DNA of 64,000 bases from Desulforamulus ferrireducens (GCF_002005145.1 NZ_CP019698.1:806001-870000); one strand, 5' to 3'. Counted from the first letter of the stretch, positions 1 through 9,242 are shown. Numbers and translations are program-made. Notes: generated from the sequence alone by a model not told the origin.

Positions 1-797
1 TTGATCCCTCTAAAGATAAGGTTGCCTATGAAAAATTACCCGAACTGGATCGGGTAGCCCTAATGGAGCTGCATAAGCTAATTAAGCGGGTACTAAAAGC
101 TTACGAGAACTATGAATTCCATGTGGTTTACCATGCTATACACAATTTCTGCGTGGTGGATCTCAGTGCCTTCTATCTGGATATTATTAAGGATCGTCTC
201 TATACCGCTCCTCCGGCTTCTCTGGAACGTCGGGCTGCTCAGACCGTGATTTACGAAGCACTGGATGCCTTAGTAAGACTGTTGACTCCGGTACTGGCCT
301 TTACCACCGAGGAAATCTACAGCCATATGCCTGTGGTGGGTGAGAGATTAGCCAGTGTGCAATTGCTGGATATGCCCGAGGTAAACGAATCCTATATTGA
401 TTTGGATTTGGAGAAAAAGTGGGATAAAATTCAAGAGATCCGCAAAGAAGTACTGAGATCTTTGGAAATGGCCCGTCAGAGCAAAGTTATTGGTAACTCC
501 TTGGAAGCCAAGGTAGAACTTTTTGTAGATGGTGAAGTGGCTGCCCTCTTGCAACCAATGTCAGAGGAACTAACCACCCTGTTTATTGTTTCCCAGGTTA
601 GCCTGCAACCTCTCAAAGAGGCACCTGCTGAGGCGACCAAGGCAGAGGAGTTGCCATTGGCTGTCCTGGTGGCACCGGCCACAGGCGGCAAATGCGAGCG
701 CTGCTGGATGTACCACGAGGCAGTGGGGCAAGATGCCGAACACACCACCCTATGCCCCCGCTGTGCCGGTGTGGTAAAGGAGCACCATAACGTATAA
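1..797 (+). CDS. ileS: Isoleucyl-tRNA synthetase, C-terminal part (5' end outside window)
   Basis: The reading frame is open from base 3, upstream of the first ATG, so this is the 3' end (about 265 codons) of a longer gene. It covers the anticodon-binding helical domain of class Ia IleRS, with the family stretch YEFHVVY, then DLSAFYLDIIKDRLYT, and FTTEEIY. It ends in the zinc-finger-like tail CERCWM...CPRC, which is typical of bacterial IleRS and is needed for aminoacylation in characterised enzymes. The product charges tRNA-Ile in the cytoplasm. The gene ends 36 bp before a strong intrinsic terminator. The catalytic domain lies outside the window and cannot be assessed. Confidence 0.95.
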   Translation, partial: DPSKDKVAYEKLPELDRVALMELHKLIKRVLKAYENYEFHVVYHAIHNFCVVDLSAFYLDIIKDRLYTAPPASLERRAAQTVIYEALDALVRLLTPVLAFTTEEIYSHMPVVGERLASVQLLDMPEVNESYIDLDLEKKWDKIQEIRKEVLRSLEMARQSKVIGNSLEAKVELFVDGEVAALLQPMSEELTTLFIVSQVSLQPLKEAPAEATKAEELPLAVLVAPATGGKCERCWMYHEAVGQDAEHTTLCPRCAGVVKEHHNV

Positions 798-832
798 GGT
801 TATCAAGGTAACAGAGATTTCTAAACTTAAGA

Positions 833-877
833 AGGGGAGTGTTGCAATACTACGTTTATGCGACACTTCCCTTTTTT
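833..877 (+). terminator. Intrinsic terminator of ileS, GTGTCGCA hairpin family copy 1
   Basis: The stem GGGAGTGTTGCA pairs with TGCGACACTTCCC around a TACTACGTTTA loop and is followed by six T. The same stem sequence recurs at 3876, 22047, 27942 and 37662, so this is one member of a repeated terminator family. The heptad-flanked repeat element begins at the base after the T-tract. Confidence 0.85.
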
Positions 878-1158
878 GGCCATCGGCCCTCAGCCTTCGG
901 CCGTCGGCTAATATATTGGCCCTTGGCCTTTGGCCGTTAGCCACTGGCTTAGTTGGATTAAGCCTGGTAATCGTAGCACATTCCCATGGAGAAGGAACTT
1001 TATTGGAACCCCTCGCGAGGGCTCGGGGGCTGCTTGGCACGCAGCGACTGGGGGAGTTTTTTTAACTCCCTCCGGCGGCTGCGCCGCCACCTCTCCCAAA
1101 GAGGGAGGTCAAAAAAGGCCTAAGGGCCAAAAGCCGATGGCTGATGGCCGACGGCCGG
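878..1158 (+). repeat. Heptad-flanked interspersed element, copy A
   Basis: The left side is GGCC-type heptads (ggccatc, ggccctc, agccttc, ggccgtc, then ttggccc, ttggcct, ttggccg). The core starts at about 950 with GTTGGATTAAGCCTGGT, passes through CGTAGCACATTCCC, a CCCTCGCGAGGG palindrome and a CCTCCGGCGGCTGCGCCGCC segment, and ends with AGAGGGAGGTC. The right side is inverted heptads (gggccaa, aagccgatggctgatggcc). Copies at 22103 and 37728 are in the same orientation and one at 10451 is inverted. Open frames inside it lack ribosome binding sites and I regard them as non-coding. Confidence 0.8.
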
Positions 1159-1438
1159 TTCGTATTATCCTTCCATTGTGCAACAAATCCTGCTCGTTTA
1201 AACTATTGTTTTATCCTTGCTGTGATGATATAGTTTATATGAATTTATCAAGAAATTTCTTCCTGTACAAAAACTACTCAGATTATTCTTGAAATTATGG
1301 AAGAAGAATGATAATATTTTATTTAGTCTACTAGACAAGTTTAGACAGTTTACATACAGTTTATATTAGACTAGTTGTTTGGTTATGGTATTTTATGTGT
1401 CGATATAATAAAAGATTTAACAGGGGGAGATAGTTAGT
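1159..1438 (+). promoter_or_regulatory. AT-rich upstream region of the first amino-acid ABC operon
   Basis: About 280 bp without a gene. A good -10 box TATAAT lies at 1404-1409 with only a weak -35 (GTTATG, 1382-1387, 16 bp spacing). Upstream are repeated TAGACA units and an inverted pair TAGTCTA (1324-1330) / TAGACTA (1367-1373), which could be an operator. The ribosome binding site GGGGGAG is at 1423-1429. No riboswitch or T-box signature was seen. Confidence 0.4.
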
Positions 1439-2287
1439 ATGAAAAGAAAGTTTACACTTCTGTTAGCATTGTCTTTAGCAATGCTTATCCTAGTAACGGG
1501 GTGCGGCTCAAAGGAAAGTGCGGAAAAGTCAAACGAGCCGGCAGAAAAACAAAAGGATACCTTTAAAGTTGGTATGGAATGTGGCTATGCGCCCTTTAAC
1601 TGGACTCAAATGGATGATTCCAATGGTGCTGTTAAGATTGACGGTACTGCTGAATATGCCGGTGGCTATGATGTAGAAATTGCTAAAAGACTTGCTGAAG
1701 GTTTAGGTAAGGAACTGGTTATTGTGAAAACCGAATGGGATGGTCTGGTACCGGCTTTAACCTCAGGTAAGATTGATGCCATTATTGCAGGTATGTCCCC
1801 CACAGCAGAGCGTAAACAAACCATTGATTTTTCTGATAACTACTATAAATCAGATTTAGTCATGGTTGTTAAAAAGGGGAGCAAATATGAAAATGCTACC
1901 TCCATCCATGATTTTAAAGGTGCTAAAGTAACTGCCCAGTTAAATACCTTCCACTATTCAGTAATCAAACAAATTGACGGTGTGTTGCAACAACCGGCTA
2001 TGGACAATTTCCCGGCCATGCGGGTTGCCCTTGAATCAGGTGTTATTGATGGTTATGTATCCGAACGTCCGGAGGGTGTCAGTGCCTCCGCTGCCAACCC
2101 TAACTTTGCCATGGTAGAATTTGAAGAAGGATTTACGACCACCGATGATGATACAGCCATTGCCGTGGGTCTTGCCAAGGGTAGTGAGCTAACTGAACAA
2201 ATCAATAAGATTCTGGCAGGTATTTCCGAGGATGAGCGGAAAGCTATTATGGATACCGCCATTAAAAATCAACCGGCAGCTAAATAA
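1439..2287 (+). CDS. Polar amino-acid ABC transporter, substrate-binding lipoprotein
   Basis: Family 3 solute-binding protein of 282 aa. A lipoprotein signal peptide runs over residues 1-22 with lipobox VTGC, so the protein should be lipid-anchored on the outer face of the membrane. The mature part has the family features GMECGYAPFNW near the N-terminus, GGYDVEIAKRLAEGLG, and the hinge segment IDAIIAGMSPTAERKQTIDFSDNYY. It should bind one amino acid and deliver it to the permease and ATPase encoded just downstream. The sequence does not fix the ligand; arginine, lysine, glutamine or cystine are all possible. An intrinsic hairpin follows, which would make binding protein more abundant than the membrane components. 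Confidence 0.9.
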   Translation: MKRKFTLLLALSLAMLILVTGCGSKESAEKSNEPAEKQKDTFKVGMECGYAPFNWTQMDDSNGAVKIDGTAEYAGGYDVEIAKRLAEGLGKELVIVKTEWDGLVPALTSGKIDAIIAGMSPTAERKQTIDFSDNYYKSDLVMVVKKGSKYENATSIHDFKGAKVTAQLNTFHYSVIKQIDGVLQQPAMDNFPAMRVALESGVIDGYVSERPEGVSASAANPNFAMVEFEEGFTTTDDDTAIAVGLAKGSELTEQINKILAGISEDERKAIMDTAIKNQPAAK

Positions 2288-2300
2288 CGGAAGAAATGAA

Positions 2301-2330
2301 ACCGGGTGTATGGATATGCACCCGGTTTTT
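2301..2330 (+). terminator. Intercistronic hairpin between binding protein and permease
   Basis: ACCGGGTG pairs with CACCCGGT around a 10-nt loop and is followed by TTTT. The permease lacks an obvious promoter of its own, so this is best read as a leaky terminator or mRNA-stabilising hairpin that sets the ratio of binding protein to transporter. Confidence 0.7.
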
Positions 2331-2353
2331 AGGCTTATTAAAGGAGGAACAAG

Positions 2354-3121
2354 ATGAGCTTAGAATGGATAATTAAGATCGTGGTAGAATACGGACCAAT
2401 GTTCATACGCGGTGCCGGTATAACGCTGCTAATCTCTATTATTGGTACCATCATTGGATCGCTTATCGGTTTGGTCATAGGTGTTATTCGTACAATTCCT
2501 CTGCCTGAGCGGGGGGCTAAAAGGATTACTCTTAAAATTGTTAATACCATACTTTCTGCCTATGTTGAATTCTTCCGTGGCACACCTATGATTGTGCAAG
2601 CAATGGTAATTTATTATGGCTCAGCTTTGGCCTTTGGTGTTGATATGAACCGTTTAGCTGCTGCGATTTTTATTGTTTCTATTAACACTGGTGCCTATAT
2701 GGCAGAAATTGTGCGGGGTGGCATTATTTCTATTGATAAGGGACAATTTGAGGCAGCCCACGCCATTGGCATGAACCATGTACAAACCATGCTCTATGTG
2801 GTATTGCCACAGGTAGTACGCAACATTTTACCAGCAACGGGTAATGAATTTATTATTAACATTAAGGATACCTCGGTGCTTAACGTCATTTCAGTATCAG
2901 AATTGTTCTTCACCACCAAAACAGTGGCAGGAGTTAACTTCCACTATTTCGAATCCTTTTTCGTGGCCTGTATCATTTACTTCATCATGACCTATACAGT
3001 GACCAGGATATTACGTTATTTTGAAAAGAAACTAGATGGCCCAGAGGATTATATCCTTTTAGGTAATCAAATGCAGTTAGAAAGACCGGAAGATAAGCTG
3101 CGTAAAACACAAAATAATTAG
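2354..3121 (+). CDS. Polar amino-acid ABC transporter, permease
   Basis: Membrane protein of 255 aa of the His/Glu/Gln/Arg family, with about five transmembrane helices. The N-terminal helix is followed by a loop, then FFRGTPMIVQ (the family's E-F-F-R-G-T/S-P motif) and the cytoplasmic EAA loop EAAHAIGMNHVQTMLYVVLPQ, which contacts the ATPase. ATG start, ribosome binding site AAGGAGG. It lies 15 bp upstream of the ATPase gene and 66 bp after the binding-protein gene, forming one operon. A single permease gene suggests a homodimeric membrane channel. Confidence 0.9.
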   Translation: MSLEWIIKIVVEYGPMFIRGAGITLLISIIGTIIGSLIGLVIGVIRTIPLPERGAKRITLKIVNTILSAYVEFFRGTPMIVQAMVIYYGSALAFGVDMNRLAAAIFIVSINTGAYMAEIVRGGIISIDKGQFEAAHAIGMNHVQTMLYVVLPQVVRNILPATGNEFIINIKDTSVLNVISVSELFFTTKTVAGVNFHYFESFFVACIIYFIMTYTVTRILRYFEKKLDGPEDYILLGNQMQLERPEDKLRKTQNN

Positions 3122-3136
3122 AGGAGGAGGGGGAAG

Positions 3137-3865
3137 ATGGAAAAGATAATTGAGGTTCAACACCTAAGTAAATCCTTTGGTAACCACGAAGTTTTGAAAG
3201 ACATTGATTTTTCAGTTAGCAAAGGAGAAGTGGTTTGTATCATTGGTTCATCTGGCTCTGGTAAATCAACTCTCCTTCGCTGTATCAATCTTCTGGAAAG
3301 GCCCAGCGGTGGTCGGATCATCTACAAGGGTGAAAATATCCTGGACGATAAGCACGATGTCTATGCCTATCGCACCAAGTTGGGCATGGTGTTCCAACAG
3401 TTTAACCTGTTTAATAATCATAATGTACTTGGTAACTGTGTTGTGGGACAAATGAAAGTATTAAAACGTTCCAGGGAAGAAGCTGAAAAAGTAGCGATGA
3501 AATATCTGCAAGTGGTTGGTATGGATCAATATATTAACGCCAAACCCAGACAGTTATCCGGTGGCCAAAAACAACGGGTGGCCATTGCCAGAGCCCTTTC
3601 CATGGAACCTGATGTGATGTTGTTTGATGAACCAACCTCAGCCCTTGACCCGGAGATGGTGGGAGAGGTACTCAAGGTAATGAAGGAATTGGCCGAATCA
3701 GGTCTGACCATGTTGATCGTAACCCATGAAATGGGCTTTGCCAGAGAAGTATCCGATCGGGTGGTCTTTATGGATAAAGGGGTTATCGCCGAGGAAGGAA
3801 CTCCTGAGCAAATTTTCAATAACCCTATCCAGGCACGGACGAGAGAATTTTTAAAACGCATTTAA
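3137..3865 (+). CDS. Polar amino-acid ABC transporter, ATP-binding protein
   Basis: ABC ATPase of 242 aa in the GlnQ/HisP/ArtP group, of normal full length. Walker [10 protein letters not shown] is near residue 37, the Q-loop is VFQQFNLF, the signature LSGGQKQR and Walker [14 protein letters not shown] follow, and the switch histidine lies in VTHEMGFA. It powers uptake of the ligand bound by the lipoprotein encoded at 1439. Last gene of the operon, followed by a GTGTCGCA-family terminator 10 bp after the stop. Confidence 0.93.
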   Translation: MEKIIEVQHLSKSFGNHEVLKDIDFSVSKGEVVCIIGSSGSGKSTLLRCINLLERPSGGRIIYKGENILDDKHDVYAYRTKLGMVFQQFNLFNNHNVLGNCVVGQMKVLKRSREEAEKVAMKYLQVVGMDQYINAKPRQLSGGQKQRVAIARALSMEPDVMLFDEPTSALDPEMVGEVLKVMKELAESGLTMLIVTHEMGFAREVSDRVVFMDKGVIAEEGTPEQIFNNPIQARTREFLKRI

Positions 3866-3875
3866 AGTTAGCCCC

Positions 3876-3915
3876 AAGTGTCGCGTAATTACGGTTATGC
3901 GGCACTTTATTTTTT
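3876..3915 (+). terminator. Intrinsic terminator, GTGTCGCA hairpin family copy 2
   Basis: AAGTGTCGCGTAA pairs with TTATGCGGCACTT and is followed by a T-rich tract. Same stem as copies at 833, 22047, 27942 and 37662. It is followed by a short GGCCATTGGC remnant of the heptad repeat but no element core. Confidence 0.8.
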
Positions 3916-3988
3916 GGCCATTGGCTTTTAGTGGTTATAGAAGATAAGGTATAGCAAATAACTAATAAAGATGAAAAAGACCGGGAGG

Positions 3989-4225
3989 TTAACTCTCCCG
4001 CAGGGCAGCTAAATCAATTAAGCCCTTTTTGGCTCGCTGGGTAATAATACCACCAATGCGACCGGATTCGGCTGAGGTTAAACCGCCCCAACCCACCTGC
4101 TTGATTTTTTCGCTTAGGCCAAGTTCTGAAGCGATTTCAAGTTTTAATAAATCCATGGGTGTAGGTTTCTTTTCCTTTTTGCCAGCACCCTTTGATCTTG
4201 TACCGGGTTTTGCCCCTTTGCTCAT
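3989..4225 (-). CDS. Small acid-soluble spore protein, alpha/beta type
   Basis: A 78-aa protein. After a lysine-rich N-terminus comes LLKLEIASELGLSEKIKQVGW, then LTSAESGRIGGIITQRAKKG, matching the two conserved blocks of alpha/beta SASPs of the SspF-like subgroup (E-I-A-x-E-L-G-L and G-R-I-G-G). These proteins coat and protect DNA in dormant spores. ATG start with GGAGG eight bases or so upstream. It is transcribed against its neighbours and has a long structured leader with a candidate forespore promoter, which fits sporulation-specific expression. The N-terminal basic stretch is somewhat longer than in Bacillus homologues. Confidence 0.85.
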   Translation of the reverse strand: MSKGAKPGTRSKGAGKKEKKPTPMDLLKLEIASELGLSEKIKQVGWGGLTSAESGRIGGIITQRAKKGLIDLAALRES

Positions 4226-4250
4226 TTCCGCCTTACCTCCTTAGGAACAA

Positions 4251-4375
4251 GAAACCCCCCGGTTGGGAGGTTTCTTTACCAGGTTAGCACCATGGAACCG
4301 CCAAGGAACCTTAGCCTTCTCAGACCCACAGAGAGTGACTGGTTACCGGGTCAAGTTTACCGGTGCTAACTCTGG
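4251..4375 (-). promoter_or_regulatory. Structured 5' leader of the spore-protein gene (unknown RNA fold)
   Basis: Read on the minus strand, GTTAGCACC (4370-4362) pairs perfectly with GGTGCTAAC (4291-4283) and encloses about 70 nt with internal stems (GACCC/GGGTC and AAGG/CCTT). This is followed by a second hairpin GAAACCTCCC/GGGGGGTTTC (4274-4251) and then the ribosome binding site. The layout of closed multi-stem domain, hairpin, then RBS resembles a riboswitch or regulatory leader. I compared it from memory with glycine, TPP, SAM, guanidine, fluoride, cobalamin, ydaO and c-di-GMP classes and found no match. Confidence 0.5.
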
Positions 4376-4382
4376 CTAAGAT

Positions 4383-4411
4383 CATTATGCCCCACTTTGA
4401 CAAAAATATTT
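4383..4411 (-). promoter_or_regulatory. Candidate sigma-F/sigma-G type promoter of the spore-protein gene
   Basis: On the minus strand, AAATA (4411-4407) is followed after 17 bp by CATAATG (4389-4383), preceded by GGGG. The -10 region fits the forespore consensus GGNNANAHTR as GGGCATAATG. Transcription would start within a few bases of the leader stem at 4370. The -35 is imperfect. Confidence 0.4.
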
Positions 4412-4545
4412 ATCTAATTTGTCTTTCTGTAACATAAGATAGCATAGGGCAAAATTGAAGGAACAATCTGAAAAAAATTTAGTGCAGATAAAGGATTTTT
4501 TTGTTTATAACAGAAATCATATTTAAACAATAAAATACTAACGGA

Positions 4546-4747
4546 TGATGGTTGTGGGAGAGACCTTTTAAGAGGCGCCGAAGGAGCAAAACGGTTAACC
4601 TATGCTGCGGTAACCGCTCAAACTCTCAGGCAAAAGGACTGCAACCTGACGTACTCTGGAGAGTTTTCACCTGCCTAGTGGGGTGGAACACCAAAGGGGA
4701 AGCCTCTAAATAAAGAGGTCATCTTTCAGGTTAAAGGGACAGAGTTA
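4546..4747 (+). ncRNA. Tandem glycine riboswitch
   Basis: Two glycine aptamers in a row. The first runs from about 4550 with GGGAGAGACC, GCGCCGAAGGAGCAAA and AACTCTCAGGCAAAAGGACTG. The second has ACTCTGGAGAG, CACCAAAGGGGAAGCC and CTTTCAGGTTAAAGGGACAGAGT. These are the conserved gcvT-motif blocks, and the gene set downstream degrades glycine. The second aptamer's 3' strand runs directly into a terminator hairpin, so glycine binding should permit transcription of the gcv operon. Confidence 0.95.
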
Positions 4748-4777
4748 TACCAGCATGGTATAGCCCTGTCTTTTTTA
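4738..4777 (+). terminator. Expression-platform terminator of the glycine riboswitch
   Basis: GACAGAGTTATACCA pairs with TGGTATAGCCCTGTC, followed by TTTTTT. The 5' strand of the stem includes the ACAGAGT end of the second aptamer, giving a clear mutually exclusive switch. Confidence 0.85.
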
Positions 4778-4831
4778 TTCTATTAAGGAAAGGCAACCCG
4801 GAACATAATATTACCAAAGGAGGTGGAGTGT

Positions 4832-5932
4832 GTGTCTTTGCTAAAGCGTACACCTCTCTACGATACTCATCTGGCCGCTGGAGCTAAAATGGTTGAATTT
4901 GGCGGCTGGCTCATGCCGGTGCAGTATGAAGGGATACTGAAGGAACACCAGGCTGTGAGGACAGCTGCAGGTTTATTTGATGTTTCCCACATGGGAGAAA
5001 TTGAAATCTCCGGGCCAGGTGCCAGAAATTTTCTGCAAGGGCTAATTCCCAATGATGTGAATCGGCTTAAGCCAGGATGTGCCATTTATTCGCCCCTCTG
5101 TAACCCGGCTGGGGGTATCATTGATGATTTGCTGGTATACCAATTAGAGGAAAATCAATATCTTTTAGTAGTCAATGCCTCGAACATCGATAAGGATTAC
5201 CGTTGGATTGAGACCCAGGCTGAGGGGCAAGGGGATATCACCATTAAGAATGTATCTGAGGTAACCGGCCAGTTAGCTCTGCAAGGGCCGGTTGCGGAAA
5301 AGGTATTACAAAAACTCACGGCCATTAACCTCAGTGAAATAAAATATTTCTGTTTTGTCTATGGTCAGGTGGAAGGTGTGCAGTGTCTTATTTCCCGTAC
5401 AGGCTACACTGGGGAAGATGGGTTTGAATTGTATTTCCCTGCCGAACATGCAACAGCCCTCTGGAACGCCATCCTGGCTGCGGGACAGCTGGAAGGTGTG
5501 CAGCCGGCAGGTTTGGGAGCCAGGGATACCCTGCGCTTTGAAGCTTGTTTACCTCTTTATGGACATGAATTAACCGATGAAATTTCCCCCCTTATGGCCG
5601 GGTTGGGCTGGACTGTAAAGTTCAACAAGCCAGATTTTATAGGCAGGGAAGCCCTAAGTAAAGAGAAAGAAGCAGGGGTAAGTCACAAACTGGTGGGTTT
5701 AGAAATGATTGAGAGGGGTATTCCCCGCCAGGGTTATCCTGTCCAAAGGGAGGGGCAGGAAATAGGCTGGATAACCTCCGGTACCTTTGCTCCAACACTC
5801 AATAAAAATCTCGGCTTGGCCTATGTATTGGTACAGTACGCAGAAATTGGCAGCGAACTGGATGTCATGGTTCGTAATAAGCCAGTTAAAGCGCGTGTGG
5901 TACCAAAACCATTTTATAAACGGGAGGTATAA
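4832..5932 (+). CDS. gcvT: Glycine cleavage system T protein (aminomethyltransferase)
   Basis: T protein of about 366 aa. It transfers the aminomethyl carbon from lipoyl-H-protein to tetrahydrofolate, releasing ammonia. Features: [21 protein letters not shown] near the N-terminus, the catalytic-Asp region [24 protein letters not shown], and [21 protein letters not shown] chose the GTG at 4832, which lies eight bases after AAAGGAGG; a GTG at 4823 overlaps the ribosome binding site. First gene of the gcvT-gcvH-gcvPA-gcvPB operon, directly behind the glycine riboswitch. Confidence 0.97.
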   Translation: MSLLKRTPLYDTHLAAGAKMVEFGGWLMPVQYEGILKEHQAVRTAAGLFDVSHMGEIEISGPGARNFLQGLIPNDVNRLKPGCAIYSPLCNPAGGIIDDLLVYQLEENQYLLVVNASNIDKDYRWIETQAEGQGDITIKNVSEVTGQLALQGPVAEKVLQKLTAINLSEIKYFCFVYGQVEGVQCLISRTGYTGEDGFELYFPAEHATALWNAILAAGQLEGVQPAGLGARDTLRFEACLPLYGHELTDEISPLMAGLGWTVKFNKPDFIGREALSKEKEAGVSHKLVGLEMIERGIPRQGYPVQREGQEIGWITSGTFAPTLNKNLGLAYVLVQYAEIGSELDVMVRNKPVKARVVPKPFYKREV

Positions 5933-5935
5933 ATA

Positions 5936-6319
5936 ATGAAATTTGCAGCGGGTTTAAAGTACAGTAAAGAACACGAATGGGTAAGAGTAGAAGGAAACAG
6001 AGCAGTGATTGGTATAACAGACTTTGCTCAGGATTCCTTAGGAGATATCGTCTTTGTTGAACTGCCTTCTGTTGGAGACAGCCTGGAGGCGGATGATACC
6101 TTTGGGGTGGTAGAATCTGTGAAGACAGCCAGCGATCTCTATGCACCGGTAAGTGGTAAAGTGGTAGAAGTGAACGAAGCCTTAGCCGATGCACCGGAAA
6201 TGGTTAACCAGGACCCCTATGGTCAGGGTTGGATGATTATTGTAGAAATGTCCGATGAAACTCAACTTGACAACCTTTTGGATGTGGAGCAATACCAAAA
6301 GATGGTGGAAGAAGCCTAA
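5936..6319 (+). CDS. gcvH: Glycine cleavage system H protein
   Basis: Lipoyl carrier protein of 127 aa. The lipoylated lysine is K63 in [10 protein letters not shown], the typical attachment motif. It shuttles the methylamine intermediate among P, T and L proteins. It starts four bases after gcvT with GGGAGGT as ribosome binding site. No L-protein or lipoate-ligase gene is present in the window, so dihydrolipoamide dehydrogenase must be encoded elsewhere. Confidence 0.97.
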   Translation: MKFAAGLKYSKEHEWVRVEGNRAVIGITDFAQDSLGDIVFVELPSVGDSLEADDTFGVVESVKTASDLYAPVSGKVVEVNEALADAPEMVNQDPYGQGWMIIVEMSDETQLDNLLDVEQYQKMVEEA

Positions 6320-6337
6320 GGGAAGAAGGTTATTAAC

Positions 6338-7678
6338 ATGAGATTCATTCCCCATACCGATGCTGAAAAACAACAAATGCTGGAGTTCCTTGGCCTTGAG
6401 CAGACAGACCAGTTATTTCAAGATATTCCTCAGGATATCAGACTAAACCGTGAACTCAAGGTAAGCGGGGGTCTGTCGGAACTGGAACTAACCAGGCATA
6501 TGGCCTCCCTGGCCAAGCAAAACACAGGGGTGGAGGAAACCATTTGTTTTTTAGGGGCGGGAGCCTACGATCATTATATCCCCAGTGCCGTCAAGCACAT
6601 CCTGGGACGGGCAGAATTTTACACCGCCTATACCCCTTACCAGCCGGAAATTAGCCAGGGGGTACTGCAGTCTATTTATGAATATCAAAGTATGATTCGC
6701 CTGCTCACCGGCATGGATGCTGCCAATGCTTCCATGTATGATGGAGCCAGTGCCTTAGCTGAAGGGGCGCTCATGGCCTGTGCTGCCACCAGGCGGGAGA
6801 GGGTGGTGATCTCGGGGGCCGTTCACCCGGAATATCGCGAGGTTGTGAAAACCTATCTTTACGGCCCCAAGATCCAACTGGTGGAAGCCCCTTACCGGGA
6901 TGGTATCACTTCTTTAGAAGACACAGCAGCCTTATTGGATAAAAATACCGCTGCTTTATTAGTACAGTATCCCAACTTCTTTGGTAGTATCGAAGACCTG
7001 AGCCAACTGGCAGAGGCAGCCCACTCAGTGGGGGCGTTGCTGGTGGTTTGTGCCGACCCCATTGCCCTGGGATTGCTCAAAGCCCCCGGTGCCTGTGGGG
7101 CAGATATTGTGGTGGGGGAAGGTCAGGGCTTGGGCCTGCCTCTGTCCTATGGTGGCCCTTACCTGGGTTTTCTGGCCTGCAAAGAAAAATATCTCAGGAA
7201 AATGCCCGGGCGTATCGTAGGTCAAACGGTGGATGTGGATGGGAAAAGAGCCTTTGTCTTAACCTTGCAAGCCAGGGAGCAGCATATTCGGCGGGATAAG
7301 GCCACTTCTAACATTTGTTCCAACCAGGCCCTTTGTGCTTTGGCCGCCACTGTTTATCTAAGCCTCCTGGGCAGGAAGGGATTAACTAAGGTGGCAGAGT
7401 TATGTGTGCAGAAAACTAATTATGCCAAAGGCCTGCTGGCTCAGTTGCCGGGCTATGAACTGCCTTGGCCAGGGCCAACCTTCAAGGAATTTGTCATTAA
7501 GACTCCCCTACCTCCCGCTAAAATTAACCAAGAATTGCTGCAGCATAACATCCTGGGCGGCTTAGATTTGGGACGTTACTACCCCGAGCTGACTGGCCAT
7601 ATGCTGCTGTGTGTAACCGAGAAAAGAAGCCGGCAGGAAATAGAACTGCTGGTGGATCGATTGGGGGCGATGGCATGA
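6338..7678 (+). CDS. gcvPA: Glycine dehydrogenase (decarboxylating) subunit 1
   Basis: N-terminal half of the split P protein, 446 aa, as in other Firmicutes and archaea. It has the start region [21 protein letters not shown], the segment [20 protein letters not shown], and [19 protein letters not shown]. It has the PLP-enzyme fold but lacks the PLP lysine, which is in subunit 2. With GcvPB it decarboxylates glycine and loads methylamine on H protein. Its stop codon overlaps the start of gcvPB (ATGA), so the two subunits are translationally coupled. Confidence 0.97.
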   Translation: MRFIPHTDAEKQQMLEFLGLEQTDQLFQDIPQDIRLNRELKVSGGLSELELTRHMASLAKQNTGVEETICFLGAGAYDHYIPSAVKHILGRAEFYTAYTPYQPEISQGVLQSIYEYQSMIRLLTGMDAANASMYDGASALAEGALMACAATRRERVVISGAVHPEYREVVKTYLYGPKIQLVEAPYRDGITSLEDTAALLDKNTAALLVQYPNFFGSIEDLSQLAEAAHSVGALLVVCADPIALGLLKAPGACGADIVVGEGQGLGLPLSYGGPYLGFLACKEKYLRKMPGRIVGQTVDVDGKRAFVLTLQAREQHIRRDKATSNICSNQALCALAATVYLSLLGRKGLTKVAELCVQKTNYAKGLLAQLPGYELPWPGPTFKEFVIKTPLPPAKINQELLQHNILGGLDLGRYYPELTGHMLLCVTEKRSRQEIELLVDRLGAMA

Positions 7679-9129
7679 CCGAAAAACTAATTTTTGAGCT
7701 GGGTGCGCCCGGTCGCCAGGGGGTTACCCTGCCGGATAATGATGTGCCGGAATTATCCTTAGAGGAAATTTTGCCCCAACAATATCTGCGGGAGCAACCG
7801 GTGCCGTTGCCGGAAGTTAGCGAATTGGATGCTGTCCGCCACTTTGTGCGGTTATCCCGCTTGAATTTTGGCGTGGATGTGGGCTTTTACCCCCTGGGTT
7901 CCTGCACCATGAAATACAATGCCAAGGTAGCCGAAGATGCAGCGGCCTTGAGCGGCTTTACCAATTTGCATCCCTACCAACCGGAAGAACTATCCCAGGG
8001 TGCACTGCAACTCATGTATGAAATTCAGCAGGATTTAGCTGAAATTACCGGTATGGATGCCTTTACCCTACAGCCTGCCGCCGGTGCCCACGGTGAAATG
8101 ACCGGCATGCTAATTATTAAGGCTTATTTGGAGAGTAAAGGGGAAACCGGCCGTACCAAGGTGATTGTGCCGGATTCCGCCCATGGTACCAACCCGGCCA
8201 GCGCCACCCTGTGCGGTTTTCAAGTGGTGGAGGTAAAGTCCGATGAGCGTGGTAACGTAGATATTGAAGCCTTAAAACAGGTGCTTGGTCCCGATGTGGC
8301 GGCCCTGATGTTAACCAACCCCAGCACCCTGGGTTTGTTTGAAGATAATATTAAGGCCATTGCCGACTTAATGCATCAGGCCGGAGGCCTACTCTATTAC
8401 GATGGAGCTAACCTCAATGCGATCATGGGCTATGCCCGCCCCGGTGACATGGGTTTTGACGTGGTCCATGTAAACCTGCATAAAACCTTTGGCACACCCC
8501 ACGGCGGTGGCGGCCCCGGTGCCGGTCCGGTGGGTGTTAAAGCAGCTCTTGCTCCCTTCTTGCCGAAACCGATAGTGATAAAGTCGGAGGAAGGCTATCG
8601 GCTGGATGATCACCGACCCCAGTCCATTGGTCGTGTGAAGGCATTTTACGGCAATTTTTCTGTGCTGGTTAAGGCCTACACCTATATCCGTGCCCTGGGC
8701 GGCAAAGGGCTCAAGGAAGTTTCTGAATATGCGGTGCTAAATGCCAACTATCTTATGAAACGTCTGGCTAACCATGTAAGAATCCCCTATGAGAGGGTGT
8801 GTATGCACGAATTTGTCGCTTCACCCCCCAGCGAACTAAAGGAACTGGGTGTCAAAACCCTGGATATTGCCAAACGTCTGCTGGATTACGGCTACCATCC
8901 GCCCACGGTCTACTTCCCTCTCATTGTGGAGGAAGCTATGATGCTGGAACCAACGGAAACCGAGGGTAAAGAAACCCTGGATGAGTTTGCCGATAATTTT
9001 ATCAGGGTCTTGGCAGAGGCCAAAGAAAACCCCGCCATGTTAAAACAAGCTCCCTATACCACCCCGGTGCGTCGGCTAGATGAAGTAACAGCGGCCAGAA
9101 AACCGGTTTTGGGTTGGTTGCCGGAGTAA
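7675..9129 (+). CDS. gcvPB: Glycine dehydrogenase (decarboxylating) subunit 2
   Basis: PLP-carrying half of P protein, 484 aa. Seen are [14 protein letters not shown], the block [26 protein letters not shown] and the PLP site [18 protein letters not shown], with the Schiff-base lysine at K270. The ATG at 7675 overlaps the gcvPA stop; the longer open frame from 7609 runs inside gcvPA and is not the real start. Last gene of the operon. I see no strong terminator hairpin immediately after it. Confidence 0.97.
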   Translation: MTEKLIFELGAPGRQGVTLPDNDVPELSLEEILPQQYLREQPVPLPEVSELDAVRHFVRLSRLNFGVDVGFYPLGSCTMKYNAKVAEDAAALSGFTNLHPYQPEELSQGALQLMYEIQQDLAEITGMDAFTLQPAAGAHGEMTGMLIIKAYLESKGETGRTKVIVPDSAHGTNPASATLCGFQVVEVKSDERGNVDIEALKQVLGPDVAALMLTNPSTLGLFEDNIKAIADLMHQAGGLLYYDGANLNAIMGYARPGDMGFDVVHVNLHKTFGTPHGGGGPGAGPVGVKAALAPFLPKPIVIKSEEGYRLDDHRPQSIGRVKAFYGNFSVLVKAYTYIRALGGKGLKEVSEYAVLNANYLMKRLANHVRIPYERVCMHEFVASPPSELKELGVKTLDIAKRLLDYGYHPPTVYFPLIVEEAMMLEPTETEGKETLDEFADNFIRVLAEAKENPAMLKQAPYTTPVRRLDEVTAARKPVLGWLPE

Positions 9130-9207
9130 GGTTAATCTACCTCTTTTCATTAAAGATAGGACAGTAGTTACAGCGAAAGTCTCCGATAATAAAAGACGAG
9201 CACCCGG

Positions 9208-9237
9208 TTGATTAAAAAAGCCCCGCTGTGATATACT
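9208..9237 (+). promoter_or_regulatory. Sigma-A-like promoter of the cation-efflux transcript
   Basis: TTGATT (9208-9213), 18 bp, TATACT (9232-9237). The predicted start at about 9244 coincides with the first conserved bases of the riboswitch-like RNA. Confidence 0.5.
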
Positions 9238-9242
9238 GTGAC

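Noticed and set aside
878-1158. Group IIC intron remnant, because the element follows terminators
   Set aside because: No domain V-like hairpin and no reverse-transcriptase frame; the copies are too short.
930-1292. 120-codon open frame across repeat copy A
   Set aside because: No RBS, composed of repeat arms and core. Frames in copies C and D share parts only because the DNA is repetitive.
4283-4370. Fluoride (crcB) riboswitch, suggested by ATGGAACCGCC on the plus strand
   Set aside because: The second conserved block (CTGATGA) is missing and no fluoride gene is near.
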